A stretch of DNA of 64,000 bases, taken from contig JBBJMP010000003.1 of the NCBI GenBank assembly GCA_037718865.1, positions 310,001 through 374,000 of the forward strand. Reading direction: 5' to 3'. This document shows positions 33,224-44,572 of this stretch, piece after piece. Source of the DNA: JADCRZ01 sp037718865 (GTDB lineage: Bacteria; Bacteroidota; Bacteroidia; Chitinophagales; Chitinophagaceae). Below the pieces are notes generated by a model that was not told where the DNA came from, did no database searches, and worked only from the letters and a program-made list of their open reading frames with translations. Position 1 is the first letter of the stretch. The number at the start of each line of letters is the position of its first letter. A program made the translations under genes and the position numbers.

Positions 33224-34630
33224 ATGGCTATTCATAAAAGAATTCATATTGGTTGGTATGTATTCAGCGACTTCCTAGCTGCGGCGGTGACCTGGATCTT
33301 GTTGTACGTGGTAAGGAAAAGGTTACTTAATGAACCTATTCACATCCATGGCCACCTCGATCTATACCCACGCTTCTTATGGGGCCTCGTTATCATCCCC
33401 CTTGCCTGGATAATCTTTTATTTTTTAACCGGCAGCTATCATTCCTTATACAAGAAGTCACGGTTGAATGAATTGACAGTAACCTTCCTGTTCAGCCTGA
33501 TCGGGTGCAGCCTGTTCTCTTTCCTGTATGTGTTGAATGAAGGTAAACGACCTGTTTCCTATTATATGGATGCATTTATGTGGTTCGTGGCCCTGCAGTT
33601 TTTTATCACTTTCATAGGGAGGCTCATCTTGCTTTACCGGGTTAAGGCGCAACTAAGAAACGGAGAGGTGGTTTTTAATACATTGCTGGTAGGCAATCAT
33701 GAAATCGTCCATTTATACAAAGAAACCAGGCAGCAACTAAGCTCGGTAGGTTATCATTATAAAGGATATATCAGCAATGAAAAGAACGGGCTGGCCAAAT
33801 ATCTCGAATATTATGGCAGGATCGAAGACCTGCAGCATATAATAGATTCACGGCAGGTAGATCTGGTAGTTCTTGCCATGGACAAACAACAGAAGGAACA
33901 AATGGAGTCTATCATAAACACCTTGAGTGAAAAAGATGTCGAAATTAAAATTGTGCCAAACACGCTTGACATCCTTTCAGGATCCGTAAGGATCAACAAT
34001 GTCTATAGTCCGGTACTGGCCGATATCAATACCGGCCTCATTCCCGAATGGCAACAAAATATCAAGCGTTTTATAGATGTAACGATTGCCCTGCTTGCTT
34101 TGATCCTGCTGTTTCCTTTTTATATTTATGCCGCTGTCAAGGTAAAACTTTCATCAAAAGGACCGATATTTTATTTGCAGGAAAGAGTAGGTTTCAAAGG
34201 CAAGGTCTTTACCATCTACAAGTTCAGAAGTATGTATAATAATGCTGAAATGAACGGACCTGCCCTGTCTTCGAGTAACGACCTGCGCATCACTCCATGG
34301 GGTAAAATAATGCGTACATGGCGACTGGATGAACTCCCTCAGATGTGGAACATATTAAAAGGGGAAATGAGTCTGGTTGGACCAAGGCCCGAGCGGCAGT
34401 TTTATATAGACCAGCTGTCTAAAAAAGTCCCCTACTTTAAATACCTGTTAAAGGTTAAACCCGGACTTACCTCCTGGGGTATGGTCCAGTTCGGTTATGC
34501 TGAAAACATAAACGAAATGGTTGAGAGGATGAAATACGACCTGATTTATATTGAAAATATTTCCCTGGCCCTCGACTTCAAAATTATGTTTCATACCCTG
34601 AGGATCATTTTGTCAGGCAAAGGAAAGTAA
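33224..34630 (+). CDS. Polyprenyl-phosphate sugar phosphotransferase (WcaJ/WbaP type)
   Basis: A 468-residue membrane protein. Four to five N-terminal helices (~10-130) and a cytosolic CoA-binding-like domain precede the bacterial sugar transferase domain (from ~residue 275). That domain has KRFIDVTIALLALILLFP and PIFYLQERVGFKGK, followed by YKFRSM, RRLDELPQ-type (WRLDELPQMWNILKGEMSLV) and GPRPE. It transfers a sugar-phosphate from a nucleotide sugar to undecaprenyl phosphate, the first step of exopolysaccharide or O-unit assembly. A truncated second copy lies at 41960-42754. Confidence 0.93.
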   Translation: MAIHKRIHIGWYVFSDFLAAAVTWILLYVVRKRLLNEPIHIHGHLDLYPRFLWGLVIIPLAWIIFYFLTGSYHSLYKKSRLNELTVTFLFSLIGCSLFSFLYVLNEGKRPVSYYMDAFMWFVALQFFITFIGRLILLYRVKAQLRNGEVVFNTLLVGNHEIVHLYKETRQQLSSVGYHYKGYISNEKNGLAKYLEYYGRIEDLQHIIDSRQVDLVVLAMDKQQKEQMESIINTLSEKDVEIKIVPNTLDILSGSVRINNVYSPVLADINTGLIPEWQQNIKRFIDVTIALLALILLFPFYIYAAVKVKLSSKGPIFYLQERVGFKGKVFTIYKFRSMYNNAEMNGPALSSSNDLRITPWGKIMRTWRLDELPQMWNILKGEMSLVGPRPERQFYIDQLSKKVPYFKYLLKVKPGLTSWGMVQFGYAENINEMVERMKYDLIYIENISLALDFKIMFHTLRIILSGKGK

Positions 34631-35045
34631 AGAAAAGGTGCGAATTTGCAAATGTCCTGATGGAAAAATGTGCTGATGTGCAGTGTGCTGATGTGGTGTT
34701 GAAAGATGCTTACATCTGTTATTGTCCGTATGAAGGGTACTACATAAGACACTCACCATTGGTGTATGTGATTAATATTGATAATCAACACTTATTCTAA
34801 TTTACTACGTAGGATTCTCCGATAATCATTACAATTTGATAATAATGCATCTTACCGTACTTGCATAGCTTTGTTTCCTGAAGCAATTGATTAGTTCTAT
34901 AGTTATGAATTCGCGTTTACTGCATCTTATACCATAGTGAATTTATACTTCAATGCATTGCTTGCAGGCGTTTACAGCATTATCAGCTTTCGTACAATAT
35001 CCTTATTTAAATAGTCGACTTCTTTTCATTAATAAGAAGCATCCA
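34631..35045 (+). other. Intergenic region with promoter, no gene seen
   Basis: The 415 bases hold short TGTGCTGATGTG-type repetitions and AT-rich DNA. TAGCTTTG at 34866-34873 fits the TAnnTTTG -7 box. That would give the TonB-receptor gene a leader of about 170 bases. No open frame or convincing hairpin is visible. Confidence 0.4.
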
Positions 35046-37987
35046 ATGTATAATTCTGTTGTGAATTTTTTTCCCAGGAAGTTTTGTATACGAATACAAT
35101 GTATCTTTTTTTTATTCTGCACAGCTGCTTCGATTCCATTAAATGCTCAAATCAAAAAAGTGAGTAACGTTAAGCCCGGACGTCTTACAGGTATTATCAG
35201 GGATGACAATAATCAACCAGTGTCCGGTGTCACCATCAGTGTCGAAAAAGAAAAAAAGGGAACAAGCACTTCAGTAAGCGGCGATTATTTGCTTACGTTA
35301 CCTCCTGGAAATTATACAATAGTCATTACTGCTGTGGGTTTTGAATCCAGGAGAATCGGAGACATTGTAATCAGATCAAATGCGCAAACAGATTTGAGTC
35401 TCACGCTCAGCGTTGGCAAGCGACAGACCTTGGAAAGTGTGATTGTCACTTCAAGTGCAAGGCGTGAAAGTGCACGTGGATTGCTGCAGGCACAAAAAAA
35501 TAATGCGAGTATGACTGATGGCATCAGCGCAGAACAGATGACTAAAACCCCTGATGTAAATACCGCCCAGGTATTAAAAAGGGTGAGCGGAGTAACCGTT
35601 CAGGGTGACAAATTTGTAACTATTCGTGGTGTGAGTGACAGATACAATAATGTATTGATTAATGGATCCACACTTCCAAGTACAGAACCAAACCGAAGAA
35701 ATTTTAGTTTTGATATTGTGCCCTCTGCTCTGGTTGATAATGTAATAGTAAATAAGACGGCTACTCCGGACCTGTCTGCTGAATTTACGGGTGGCATTGT
35801 ACAAATAAATACCAAAGATGTTCCGATAAAAAATTTTCTGGACATCGCCTTGGGTACCGGTATAAACACGGAAAGTGTCAATAAAGATTTTACTAGTTTT
35901 AAAAGGGATATAAGAGCCAGTCTGGGCAAAATTGATGCTGATCGTAAATGGTTTGGAGATGGCCGGGTATTTGACCAGGAAAAGTATAGCAGAGATTATA
36001 TTAGTGGCAATACTACGGTATTGCGACAGGTAGGCAGCCAGATACCCAATCGCTGGCAACAATATAACTACAGGTATATCCCCGTTCAGAACTATCAATT
36101 GTCAGGTGGATTAACTCGCCGCTTTTCCAATGGGAATGCCATCGGCATGGTGGCTGCCGTTACTTATCTCAATGAGCAATTTTTCGAAAAGGGAGAAGCG
36201 CGGAGTTTGCAGGTGTATGAGGCTGCCAGCAGCAGGAGCAGGAACAATACTACTATAGGTAGCTTGCTCAATGCGGCTTACAAGACAAAAAAACATAAGA
36301 TAGCATGGAAGAATCTGTATAACCTACGCTATAATAATCAATTTGATAGCCGTGAAGGATATAATCAGAATACGGGTAATGAAAGAAGATTTTCTGATGT
36401 GACCATTTCCAGCAAAATGTTCCAAACCAGGCTGGAAGCTGAGCACCTGATTACAAACAAAAACCTGAAATTAGATTGGTATACTGATTACGTAAAACTA
36501 ATTCGCGAGCAACCAGACAGCAGGTTCTTGTTATCAGGTCCACCCTTTGGTTATGGCTTCAATTTTAATGACAGAAATATAAATTTTGGCGGCATTTTTT
36601 CTTCTGTGCTGAGTGAACATCGTAACAATGCCGGATTAAATATTTCCCTGCCCTTCATGATTAACGGTGATAAACAATTAATCAAAGCAGGTTACGCTTT
36701 TTCAAACCGGAAAGCGGATTATGATGCAACAAGCCTGCGTATAATTGCTAACGCAGCGACCATATCACAAACCGGAATCGGATCATTGCCTTATTACCAG
36801 ATTGTGACTGCGGAAAATATTGGAAATGGAAATCTTACGTACATTCCTACTTATGCTAAAAGCTTTTCAACCGGCGATAAGTACGAAGGAACCCAAAACT
36901 ACATGCAGCATATGCCATGGCAGATATTAAATTTTTCAAAAGACTCCGTTTTATCGGAGGGATCCGCAATGAACGCAATAAAATGCAGGTGGCTACCATC
37001 TTTTATGAACAGGTGAATAATCCACCGAGTTTAAAAGTAGTTGATTCAGCAAAGATCTATAATGAAGTGGACTGGTTGCCTTCAGGTAACTTAATTTACA
37101 ACGTTACACCCAAATCGAACATCCGGGCTGCATTCAGCCGAACGCTGGCCAGGCCAGATTTTGTTGAACGCTCTCCTTATATTTATTTCGACTTTCCGGA
37201 ACAGGTAGAAGTAGTGGGGCAGGGGGCGTTGCAGATTACCCGTATCAAAAACTATGATCTTCGCTTTGAATATTATCCAACGGGTGGTGAAATATTTTCT
37301 GCTTCCCTTTTCTACAAAAATTTTGATAATCCTGTAGAACGGTTCTTTAACCTGGGTAATCCAAGCAACAGCGTTGAATATAAAAATCTGAACAGTGCTG
37401 TCGCGAAAGGCTTTGAACTGGATGTACGCAAATCATTGGCATTCATATTTCCTGCGTCTCCTGTTTTTAAGTCATTAATGATCAGTAGTAATTTCACATA
37501 CCTCTCCGGAGAAATAGCATACCTCGTCACAAAAGTTCCGGGAACCGGAAGAGATACTTCCTATGTTGCCAATGCTAAACGTCCCATCCAGGGATTGTCA
37601 CCTTATATCGTGAACGCAGGTTTAAGCTATCAGCAGGATAACTGGGGGCTCAATCTTGCTTTTAACCGCTCAGGACGAAAAATTGTGAACGGGGGCACTA
37701 ATGAAACCCTTATTCAATATGAAAATCCCAGGAACATACTCGATCTCCAGGTCAATGCAAAATTGTTTAAACAGAAATGTGAATTGCGTTTAAACTTTGG
37801 CGATATACTCAACCAGCCATTTATCATTTATAGCAACAACCTGAATAAAGATACCAACGGCGGATACCCTGGTGAAGGGAAAAATAGTGATCCTAAGGGT
37901 GCGGCATTTAATGAAAAGCATGACTTTGTCAATTATAAAGTAAAAAGAGGAACGAATGTATATTTTAACGCCATTTATAAATTCTGA
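35046..37987 (+). pseudogene. TonB-dependent receptor broken by a 1-base deletion
   Basis: A roughly 980-residue outer-membrane receptor. A signal peptide ends near IPLNAQ. A carboxypeptidase-regulatory-like domain follows (GRLTGIIRDDNNQPVSGVTI), then a plug (MTKTPDVNTAQVLKRVSGVT, RGVSDRYNNVLING) and a beta barrel ending NVYFNAIYKF. The frame breaks at 36903-36906, where ACATGCAGCATATG replaces an expected ACATGGCAGCATATG (one G missing). The first frame runs to a stop at 37016 while the true frame continues with AAYAMADIKFFKRL to 37987. ATG 35046 is preferred over 34953 because it directly precedes the signal peptide. No SusD partner follows. It could be a real pseudogene or an assembly error. 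Confidence 0.88.
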
Positions 37988-38150
37988 TTTTATCTAAAAT
38001 ATTTATTCACTAAATTAAAAATTATGAAGAAAAAAGTTTTTTCCTATCTAACGGCATCTGAAGCCTCATCTTTTCAGCTCATTTGAATTACTAAACGGTT
38101 TGATTGCTTTAAAAATTTAAATCAGTTTCTTTTTTCTTAAAAAATTTGTT

Positions 38151-39454
38151 ATGAAAAAAATTTTATTTTGTTTTATCCTTTTAATTGCTGTGGCTTTAAT
38201 GGGTACAAAAGGCTTTGGCCAGATTACCCTGCCCGGGGTAATCAGTTCCGACCTTGTCTTATCATCTAATAACGTGTATCTTATTGACGGTAAAGTGTAT
38301 GTCAACAACGGAGCTACCCTTTTCATTGAAGAAGGAACCCAGATCAAGGGCGTAAAAAAAGCTACTCCTGATCAGGCATCGGCCTTAGTAATTACCCGCA
38401 CAGGGCGAATAGAGGCTACGGGTACCAATACAAGCCCGGTCGTATTTACTTCCAATGAGGCCGTGCCCGCTATTGGCGATTGGGGTGGCATCGTCTTGTT
38501 AGGAAGTGCCCCTTTAAATCGTGCGGATACTACAATCGAAGGAATCAATCTGCCTTCTGTTCCTCCTGGTGTAGATGTTAATATGGCGGAGGCGGGCAGG
38601 GCCTTGGTGACCCTAACGAAAATAAGGGCATTTTAAATTTTGTGCGCATTGAATATGCTGGCGCCTCTGTATCTGCCAACAACGAATTGAATTCGCTAAC
38701 CTGTGGCGGTGTCGGTAGAGGTACATTAATCGATTTTGTTCAAGCCACATACGGAGCAGATGATGCCTTTGAATTTTTCGGCGGCACTGTTAATGCCAAG
38801 CACCTGATTGCCTTGGCTCCTGATGATGATGCATTTGATTTTGATTTTGGATATGGCGGAAATATTCAATATGCCGTTTCTGTATTAAGCCCAACCAAAG
38901 CAACTTATTCAAGCGATCCTAATGGTATTGAAAGTGATAATAATGGTACAGGTGCCGTATCAGCTCCCAGAACCAATGCCGTGATCTCCAATATGACGGT
39001 AATCGGTTTTGAAGACTTGACAACGGCCAATGCAAAAAACATTTTAAATGGTGCCCGTTTCCGCCGGGCCAGTAGTTATACTGTTCGTAATTCTATTTAT
39101 ATGGGATACCGGGTAGGTGTGACGCTTGAAAGCGCCACCACAATGGCGGATGTAGCCAACTTTCAATTTAACATCGTCCATGGTTTCAATTCGGTAGCTG
39201 TTGGTGGAACCCTTCCAGCCACCAACAATCAATTTGTTGGTGATGTCGACTTCTCTAACGCGAACGTCGACCTTACGGATCCATTTAACCCTACAGCCCC
39301 TGATTTCAGACCAACTCCTTCTTCTCCCGCTGCTACCGGCGCTAATTTTACGGGATTCACAGGGACGCCTGCCTCCTTTTTTCAAACAACCACCTACCGT
39401 GGTGCTTTTACCCTTACCACAAACTGGGCTGCTACCTGGTCTCGGTTTTTTTAG
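38151..39454 (+). pseudogene. Secreted parallel beta-helix protein broken by a 1-base deletion
   Basis: The signal peptide (MKKILFCFILLIAVALMG) is followed by repeats typical of Bacteroidota secreted beta-helix proteins found beside TonB receptors: LFIEEGTQIKG, then GDWGGIVLLGSAPLN. The frame breaks at 38580-38582. Adding one base restores YGGGGQGLGDPNENKGILNF, then VRIEYAG, joining to the downstream frame, which continues through DDAFEFFGGTVNAKHLIAL and DDDAFDFDFGYGGNIQ to 39454. Without repair the first product stops at 38636. The total would be about 434 residues. The ligand or role is unknown; the gene order suggests the TonB receptor's partner. Confidence 0.83.
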
Positions 39455-39660
39455 TAATGTGATGGGTCGCCATCTTAACAGCTCTACGAAATAGTAGATT
39501 GGTGACGTTAGGTTAAAATGATTACTATTTTAAGATCAATTAATAATTAATTATTTGTTTATAATTCGTTAACAGGCACCCATCTCATCTTGCTTATTTT
39601 TATACCCCCTACTGAAAACTACTTACAAGCATTTAATCATTTTCATATAAATCGTTAGTC

Positions 39661-41085
39661 ATGAAACAAATTTTTACATTTCTCTTTCTGTTGTTCTGTT
39701 GTTTTCCGTTGCCGGTTTTTCGCAAACGGTGACCGAAGTGTATTATCCTCTTTATGTTCAGGGGGTAGGCACGAGCAATCCCTCAGATGACCGGAAAGGT
39801 CCATTTGCCTGCAGGATGACGCTTTCAGGCCTTACACCTGCTGCTACCTACCGTTTTTATTCGCGTTTTGTTGCAGATCCTGCTCTTGCAACTAACGGAC
39901 AAGGCTTTTATATCCTGGCTAATCAGTCTGGGGACTTTATCCGGGTAACTGCAGCCACACTTGCCCAGGCCGGCCGCTATGGAGAGTTTACTACAGATGC
40001 CGCGGGTAGTTATACAGGCTGGTTTGTCGTAGAACCGTCCAGTGCACTTGAATTTCAACCGGGCACCCTGCTTTACTGGAGAATTATCCTTAATAACGGG
40101 GCAGGCGGTACTGCGCCTGCTACACGGCTAACTGCTACAAACCCGGTGACAGTCCTCGGTTTTGGAAGTACACCGACAACAGGTACTGGCTTGAAAAGTA
40201 CGGCAGTGCCGGGCTTAACCGCGAAGAATTTTGTTTTGCTTTATGACAACGTAGCAGGCACCGGCAGGCCAATTGCGGCAACTTTCGTTGAAAGCGATGG
40301 AACAGATAATAATGCCACCACCAGTGGTTATGCACCTTTTTATGCTAATAGCGTGGATGGTTGATAAAACCTGGGGTACGATCATTCCCAATAACCTGGC
40401 TAACGGGATACAGAGAATTGCGCAACATGCTCTTACTGACGGCAGTCTTATCAACAACTCAAGCTCTCCAAACGGCGTGTATGGAGCTACAAGTACAGCA
40501 AATGCAAGCGGCGGCTTAACCGAACTGGTTATCAACGGCAGCAGTCTTACTTTGCCTGTTTCATTGAAATCATTCACTGGGTCAGTTGCTGCAAACAAAG
40601 TAAACCTGGTATGGCGGACAGCTTCTGAATCTAATTTTTCCAGTTTTGGAATAGAAAGTTCAAAAAACGCGACTGACTATACTACGATTGGAAGCAAAGC
40701 TGCAAGAGGTTCTAACAGCGAATACACCTTTGAGGACATTTTGACACCAGGTATTACTTATTATAGATTGAAAATGATTGATATCGATAGTAAATTTAAA
40801 TACAGTCAGGTAGTAGCAGTAAATGGCAGTTTATCAGGATCAGCAAATAACCTGTCCATTTATCCTAACCCGGTCAAGAGTAATCTCTTTGTGAGTCATT
40901 CAAAGGCAAAAGCCGGTGCTACAGCAGAAGTAATTACTTTTGATGGCAAACTTTTGTTTTCTCAAAAGATAGCGCAAAACAATACACAAACTTCCATTGG
41001 TGTAAATAGTTTAAGTGCTGGTAATTATATCTTGATATATAAAAACGGGAGTGAAAAGCAAATCCTGCATTTTAAAAAACAATAA
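39661..41085 (+). pseudogene. T9SS-secreted protein broken by two frameshifts
   Basis: ATG 39661 opens a signal peptide (MKQIFTFLFLLF). One base is missing near 39697-39699, after which the frame continues LFSVAGFSQTVTEVYYPLYV. A second shift at 40361-40362 (one extra T) changes NSVDG-stop to NSVDG-DKTWGTIIPNN. The C-terminus is a type A T9SS sorting domain: LSIYPNPVKSNLFVSHSK, then VNSLSAGNYILIYKNG and KQILHFKKQ. The intact protein would be about 475 residues, exported and anchored by the type IX system. It follows the beta-helix gene and belongs to the same decayed cluster. Confidence 0.82.
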
Positions 41086-41120
41086 TACTAGTACGTTAAG
41101 ACCCTCTAATATTTGAACAT

Positions 41121-41834
41121 ATGCAAGGAAGAAGAATGTTGATTTTTAGTTTCTTATACTTCTTCCTTGCACATTGTTCAGATAAAGGTGAGGCAATCGT
41201 CGAACCCAGGCTAGCAACATATAAATTCACGACCTATACTGTCGACACCTTTCGTTTCAAAATTACCTTGAATGATGAAGTTCTTACTGACTCTTTATTA
41301 TCTCCGATCGGCAGCCAGAAATTAATCGTGAAATTCATCGATTCATCACGTAAGCTTAAGATATTCAATGCTAAAAACAATCAGTTGATTATTGACAGTA
41401 CAATTATCTTAAAAATTGGACAGTCAACCATTTCGCTCGTTCAATTTACCAGCGAACAGCGTCCATTCATCCCAACATCACCCAATGAGCCTCCCCCCTC
41501 TGCAGGTAATGTAAAAGTGCGGTTTCAATATGTACAACCTTCAAACCAATCAATACCATTTTTTGATTCAATCAGGTGCATCATTCGGGTCAGTTCAAGC
41601 ACACTGCCCTTAGACAGCATCATATTAAAAAAATATGAAGTGTCGCGTTTTTATCAAGTGAATCTGGGGAGTACGATCCGGATGATATTGTATAACCCTG
41701 CAACAGGGGCTCAGATCGACAATACGACTAACAACTTGAATTTAACTGGATTTTCTGATTTTAACACTGCTATCGTATACGGTCAATCTCCCAGCGGAAG
41801 CCAATACAATTTTTCTTTGCAACGTATATATTGA
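41121..41834 (+). CDS. Predicted lipoprotein, unknown function
   Basis: A 237-residue protein with a lipoprotein-like signal: hydrophobic MLIFSFLYFFLAHC, with a cysteine at residue 19. The mature part is beta-rich, with a proline-rich linker (IPTSPNEPPPSAG). No family is recognised. It is the only intact gene of the TonB/beta-helix/T9SS cluster and probably its last member, starting 35 bases after the T9SS gene. Confidence 0.65.
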   Translation: MQGRRMLIFSFLYFFLAHCSDKGEAIVEPRLATYKFTTYTVDTFRFKITLNDEVLTDSLLSPIGSQKLIVKFIDSSRKLKIFNAKNNQLIIDSTIILKIGQSTISLVQFTSEQRPFIPTSPNEPPPSAGNVKVRFQYVQPSNQSIPFFDSIRCIIRVSSSTLPLDSIILKKYEVSRFYQVNLGSTIRMILYNPATGAQIDNTTNNLNLTGFSDFNTAIVYGQSPSGSQYNFSLQRIY

Positions 41835-41959
41835 CCGGATTTAAAAAAAATCTTCAACCATAGGATGATAATGATGTTTATTCAGATAGCTGTTGCCAAC
41901 CCTACAGGGGTCTGAAATAAACGCAAATAAAAATGTAGCCTAAAACATTTAAAAGCCAT

Positions 41960-42754
41960 CATAAAATAATACGAACACCAGTTGATCTGGTGGTCCTTGC
42001 TATGGATAAGCAGCAGAAAGACCAGATAGAGTCTATCAAAAACGGGCTGAGTGAAAAGAATGTCGAAATAAAATTGGATCCGAACGCCCTCGACATTCTC
42101 TCAGGATCATTAAAAATTAATGGAGTAGACAGTCCCGTGCTCGCTGATATAAATACAGGCCTGATGCCGGAATGGCAACAGGACATCAAACGTTTCATCG
42201 ATGTAACGGCATCAATCCTCGCATTGATCCTATTGGTACCCCTCTTTATCTATGCCGCTGTCAGGGTGAAACTTTCGTCAAAAGGTCCGATTTTCTATCT
42301 GCAGGAAAGGGTAGGCTACAAAGGCAGGATCTTTATCATTTACAAATTCAGAAGTATGTATGATCAGGCTGAAGTCAACGGACCTGCTCTTTCTTCCACT
42401 AACGACCTGCGCATTACTCCATGGGGTAAAATAATGCGTAAGTGGAGACTGGACGAACTCCCTCAGGTATGGAACATATTAAAAGGGGAAATGAGCCTGG
42501 TAGGACCAAGGCCCGAGCGGCAGTTTTATGTAGACCAGCTGTCTAAAAAAGTTCCGTATTTTAAGTGCCTGTTAAAAGTAAAACCCGGACTTACCTCCTG
42601 GGGCATGGTCCATTTTGGTTACGCTGAAAACATAAATGAAATGATTGAGCGGATAAAATACGACCTGATTTATATTGAAAATATTTCATTGGCCCTCGAC
42701 TTTAAAATAATGTTTCACACCCTGCGGATTATTCTTTCGGGGAAAGGAAAGTAA
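41960..42754 (+). pseudogene. 5'-truncated second copy of the sugar phosphotransferase
   Basis: About 255 codons closely match the C-terminal half of the gene at 33224-34630, from VDLVVLAMDKQQK onward. This includes the whole sugar transferase domain (YLQERVGYKGR, WRLDELPQVWNILKGEMSLV) and GPRPE. The N-terminal membrane and CoA-binding-like parts are missing. Upstream of about 41960 the similarity stops. The retained domain corresponds to the minimal catalytic unit of this enzyme class, so a short product from GTG 41990 or ATG 42002 could still be active. Otherwise it is a duplication remnant. Confidence 0.8.
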
Positions 42755-42833
42755 GTGTGCAAATGAATATCTTAATGAGATAAGTATATATGATTTAAAC
42801 AGTGCTTGATATGATGCTGTTCATTACCTTCAT

Positions 42834-44468
42834 ATGATGGCACAAAATAGAAAAGCACCCTCACATTCGAACAGTTTCTCACATTTTTACCTTTTCACAT
42901 TTACGTTGCTACTAATGGCACCGGCATTTCCATCACACGGGCAAAACGTGTATTGGCAACAGGAAGTTAATTATAAGATCGATGTAGTCCTTGACGATGT
43001 AATGCATACACTAACAGGGCATGAGACCATTGAATATATTAATCATTCGCCCGATACGCTGTACTATGTCTGGTTTCATCTGTGGCCTAATGCCTATAAA
43101 AATACTAATACGGCACTTTATAAACAACTCGTTAAACTAAATGACCGTTCAGATAAAATGCGGAAGATGGCCTTCAGGGGATATATCGATAGTTTGCTTT
43201 TTACAGTGAACAATGTTAGTGCAAAGTCGGAACCCCATCCCGAGTTCATTGACGTAATAAAACTAATGCTGCCGGAAAAGCTGTTACCCGGTCAGCGGAT
43301 CTCTATTGCCACTCCTTTTTTTGTCAGGATACCTATGTATTTGTCCCGGCTAGGTCATGATAATGGAATGTATATGATTAGCCAATGGTATCCCAAACCG
43401 GCCGTCTACGATTCCAAAGGATGGCATGCCATTCCTTATCTTGATCAGGGTGAGTTTTATAGTGAATTTGGAAGCTTTTTGGTAAGTATAACGGTTCCAT
43501 CGGCCTTCGTGGTAGCAGCCACCGGTAGCCTGTTAACCGGTGAGGAACTAAGGAACTATAAGGAAATAGGCAGAAAAAATCAAGGCGGAAATGCCAGGGC
43601 TGATCCTGCTGTTTATCATGCCCGAAATGGATCCTTGCACAAAACGGTCCAGTATGCAGGTGATAACATTCATGATTTTGCCTGGTTTGCAGATAAGGAT
43701 TTCATTATTCATTACGATACCCTGCTCCTTAAATCGGGGAGGATAATAGATGTATTCTCCTTCCGTCAGCCTGATGGTAACAAGGCATGGAAGAATAGCC
43801 TTGGATTTATTGAAGACGCGGTCGGGTGCTATTCGCGTTGGGTAGGGGAGTATCCATACACTGTGGTCAATGCCGTTGAAGGCCCGGCCAACTCTTCCTC
43901 CGGAGGCATGGAATACCCTATGATAACCCTGATCACTAGTCCGGGTTCACGCAATGAATATTTAGATGCGGTGATCACGCATGAAGTGGGCCATAACTGG
44001 TTTTACGGGGTTTTAGGTACTAACGAGCGCGACCATGCATGGATGGATGAAGGAATCAATTCCTATTACCAATTCAGGTACGAAGCAGAAAAGTACAAGG
44101 CAAATTCCATATTCGGCGATGAACTGCCTGCCGCCATTAAACAAAAGTCCACAGGAGAATTTCTAAACCTCATTTACCGGGCCTTCACGACCATGTCACT
44201 CGATACGCCTGTTGAAACTCCTTCATCAACATTTTCAACCGGTGATGACTACGCGCTTACTGTATATGTAAAAGCCGCTATGTGGATGTATATTCTAGAA
44301 CAGTATATCGGCAGGCCAAAACTTGAAGAAGCTATGCAGGCATTTTTCAGGGAATGGCAATTTAAACATCCTTATCCGGAAGATCTGAAGGCAAGTATCG
44401 AAAAGTCTGCCGGTAAAAACCTGGATAATATCTTTAATTTGCTGGCAAGAAAAGGCGCACTCAATTAG
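42834..44468 (+). CDS. M1-family metallopeptidase, short paralogue
   Basis: A 544-residue secreted peptidase. After a signal-like segment ending PSHGQ comes the N-terminal M1 beta domain (HETIEYINHSPDTLYYVWFH) and the gluzincin zinc site H383-EVG-H387 with E406 (HAWMDEG). The exopeptidase signature is GGMEYP in place of GxMEN. The protein ends soon after the catalytic domain at LLARKGALN. It is paralogous to the next gene, which carries a further ~400 residues. It probably degrades peptides in the periplasm or outside the cell. Confidence 0.9.
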   Translation: MMAQNRKAPSHSNSFSHFYLFTFTLLLMAPAFPSHGQNVYWQQEVNYKIDVVLDDVMHTLTGHETIEYINHSPDTLYYVWFHLWPNAYKNTNTALYKQLVKLNDRSDKMRKMAFRGYIDSLLFTVNNVSAKSEPHPEFIDVIKLMLPEKLLPGQRISIATPFFVRIPMYLSRLGHDNGMYMISQWYPKPAVYDSKGWHAIPYLDQGEFYSEFGSFLVSITVPSAFVVAATGSLLTGEELRNYKEIGRKNQGGNARADPAVYHARNGSLHKTVQYAGDNIHDFAWFADKDFIIHYDTLLLKSGRIIDVFSFRQPDGNKAWKNSLGFIEDAVGCYSRWVGEYPYTVVNAVEGPANSSSGGMEYPMITLITSPGSRNEYLDAVITHEVGHNWFYGVLGTNERDHAWMDEGINSYYQFRYEAEKYKANSIFGDELPAAIKQKSTGEFLNLIYRAFTTMSLDTPVETPSSTFSTGDDYALTVYVKAAMWMYILEQYIGRPKLEEAMQAFFREWQFKHPYPEDLKASIEKSAGKNLDNIFNLLARKGALN

Positions 44469-44572
44469 CTCCTGTTACCGGTCTGCAATGGCAACATTTT
44501 TTTACTTTAAACGGAGAATGTTACAAGCCCGATGACGAAAATGCAGCTATGTAATCTGAAACACAAACTAAA

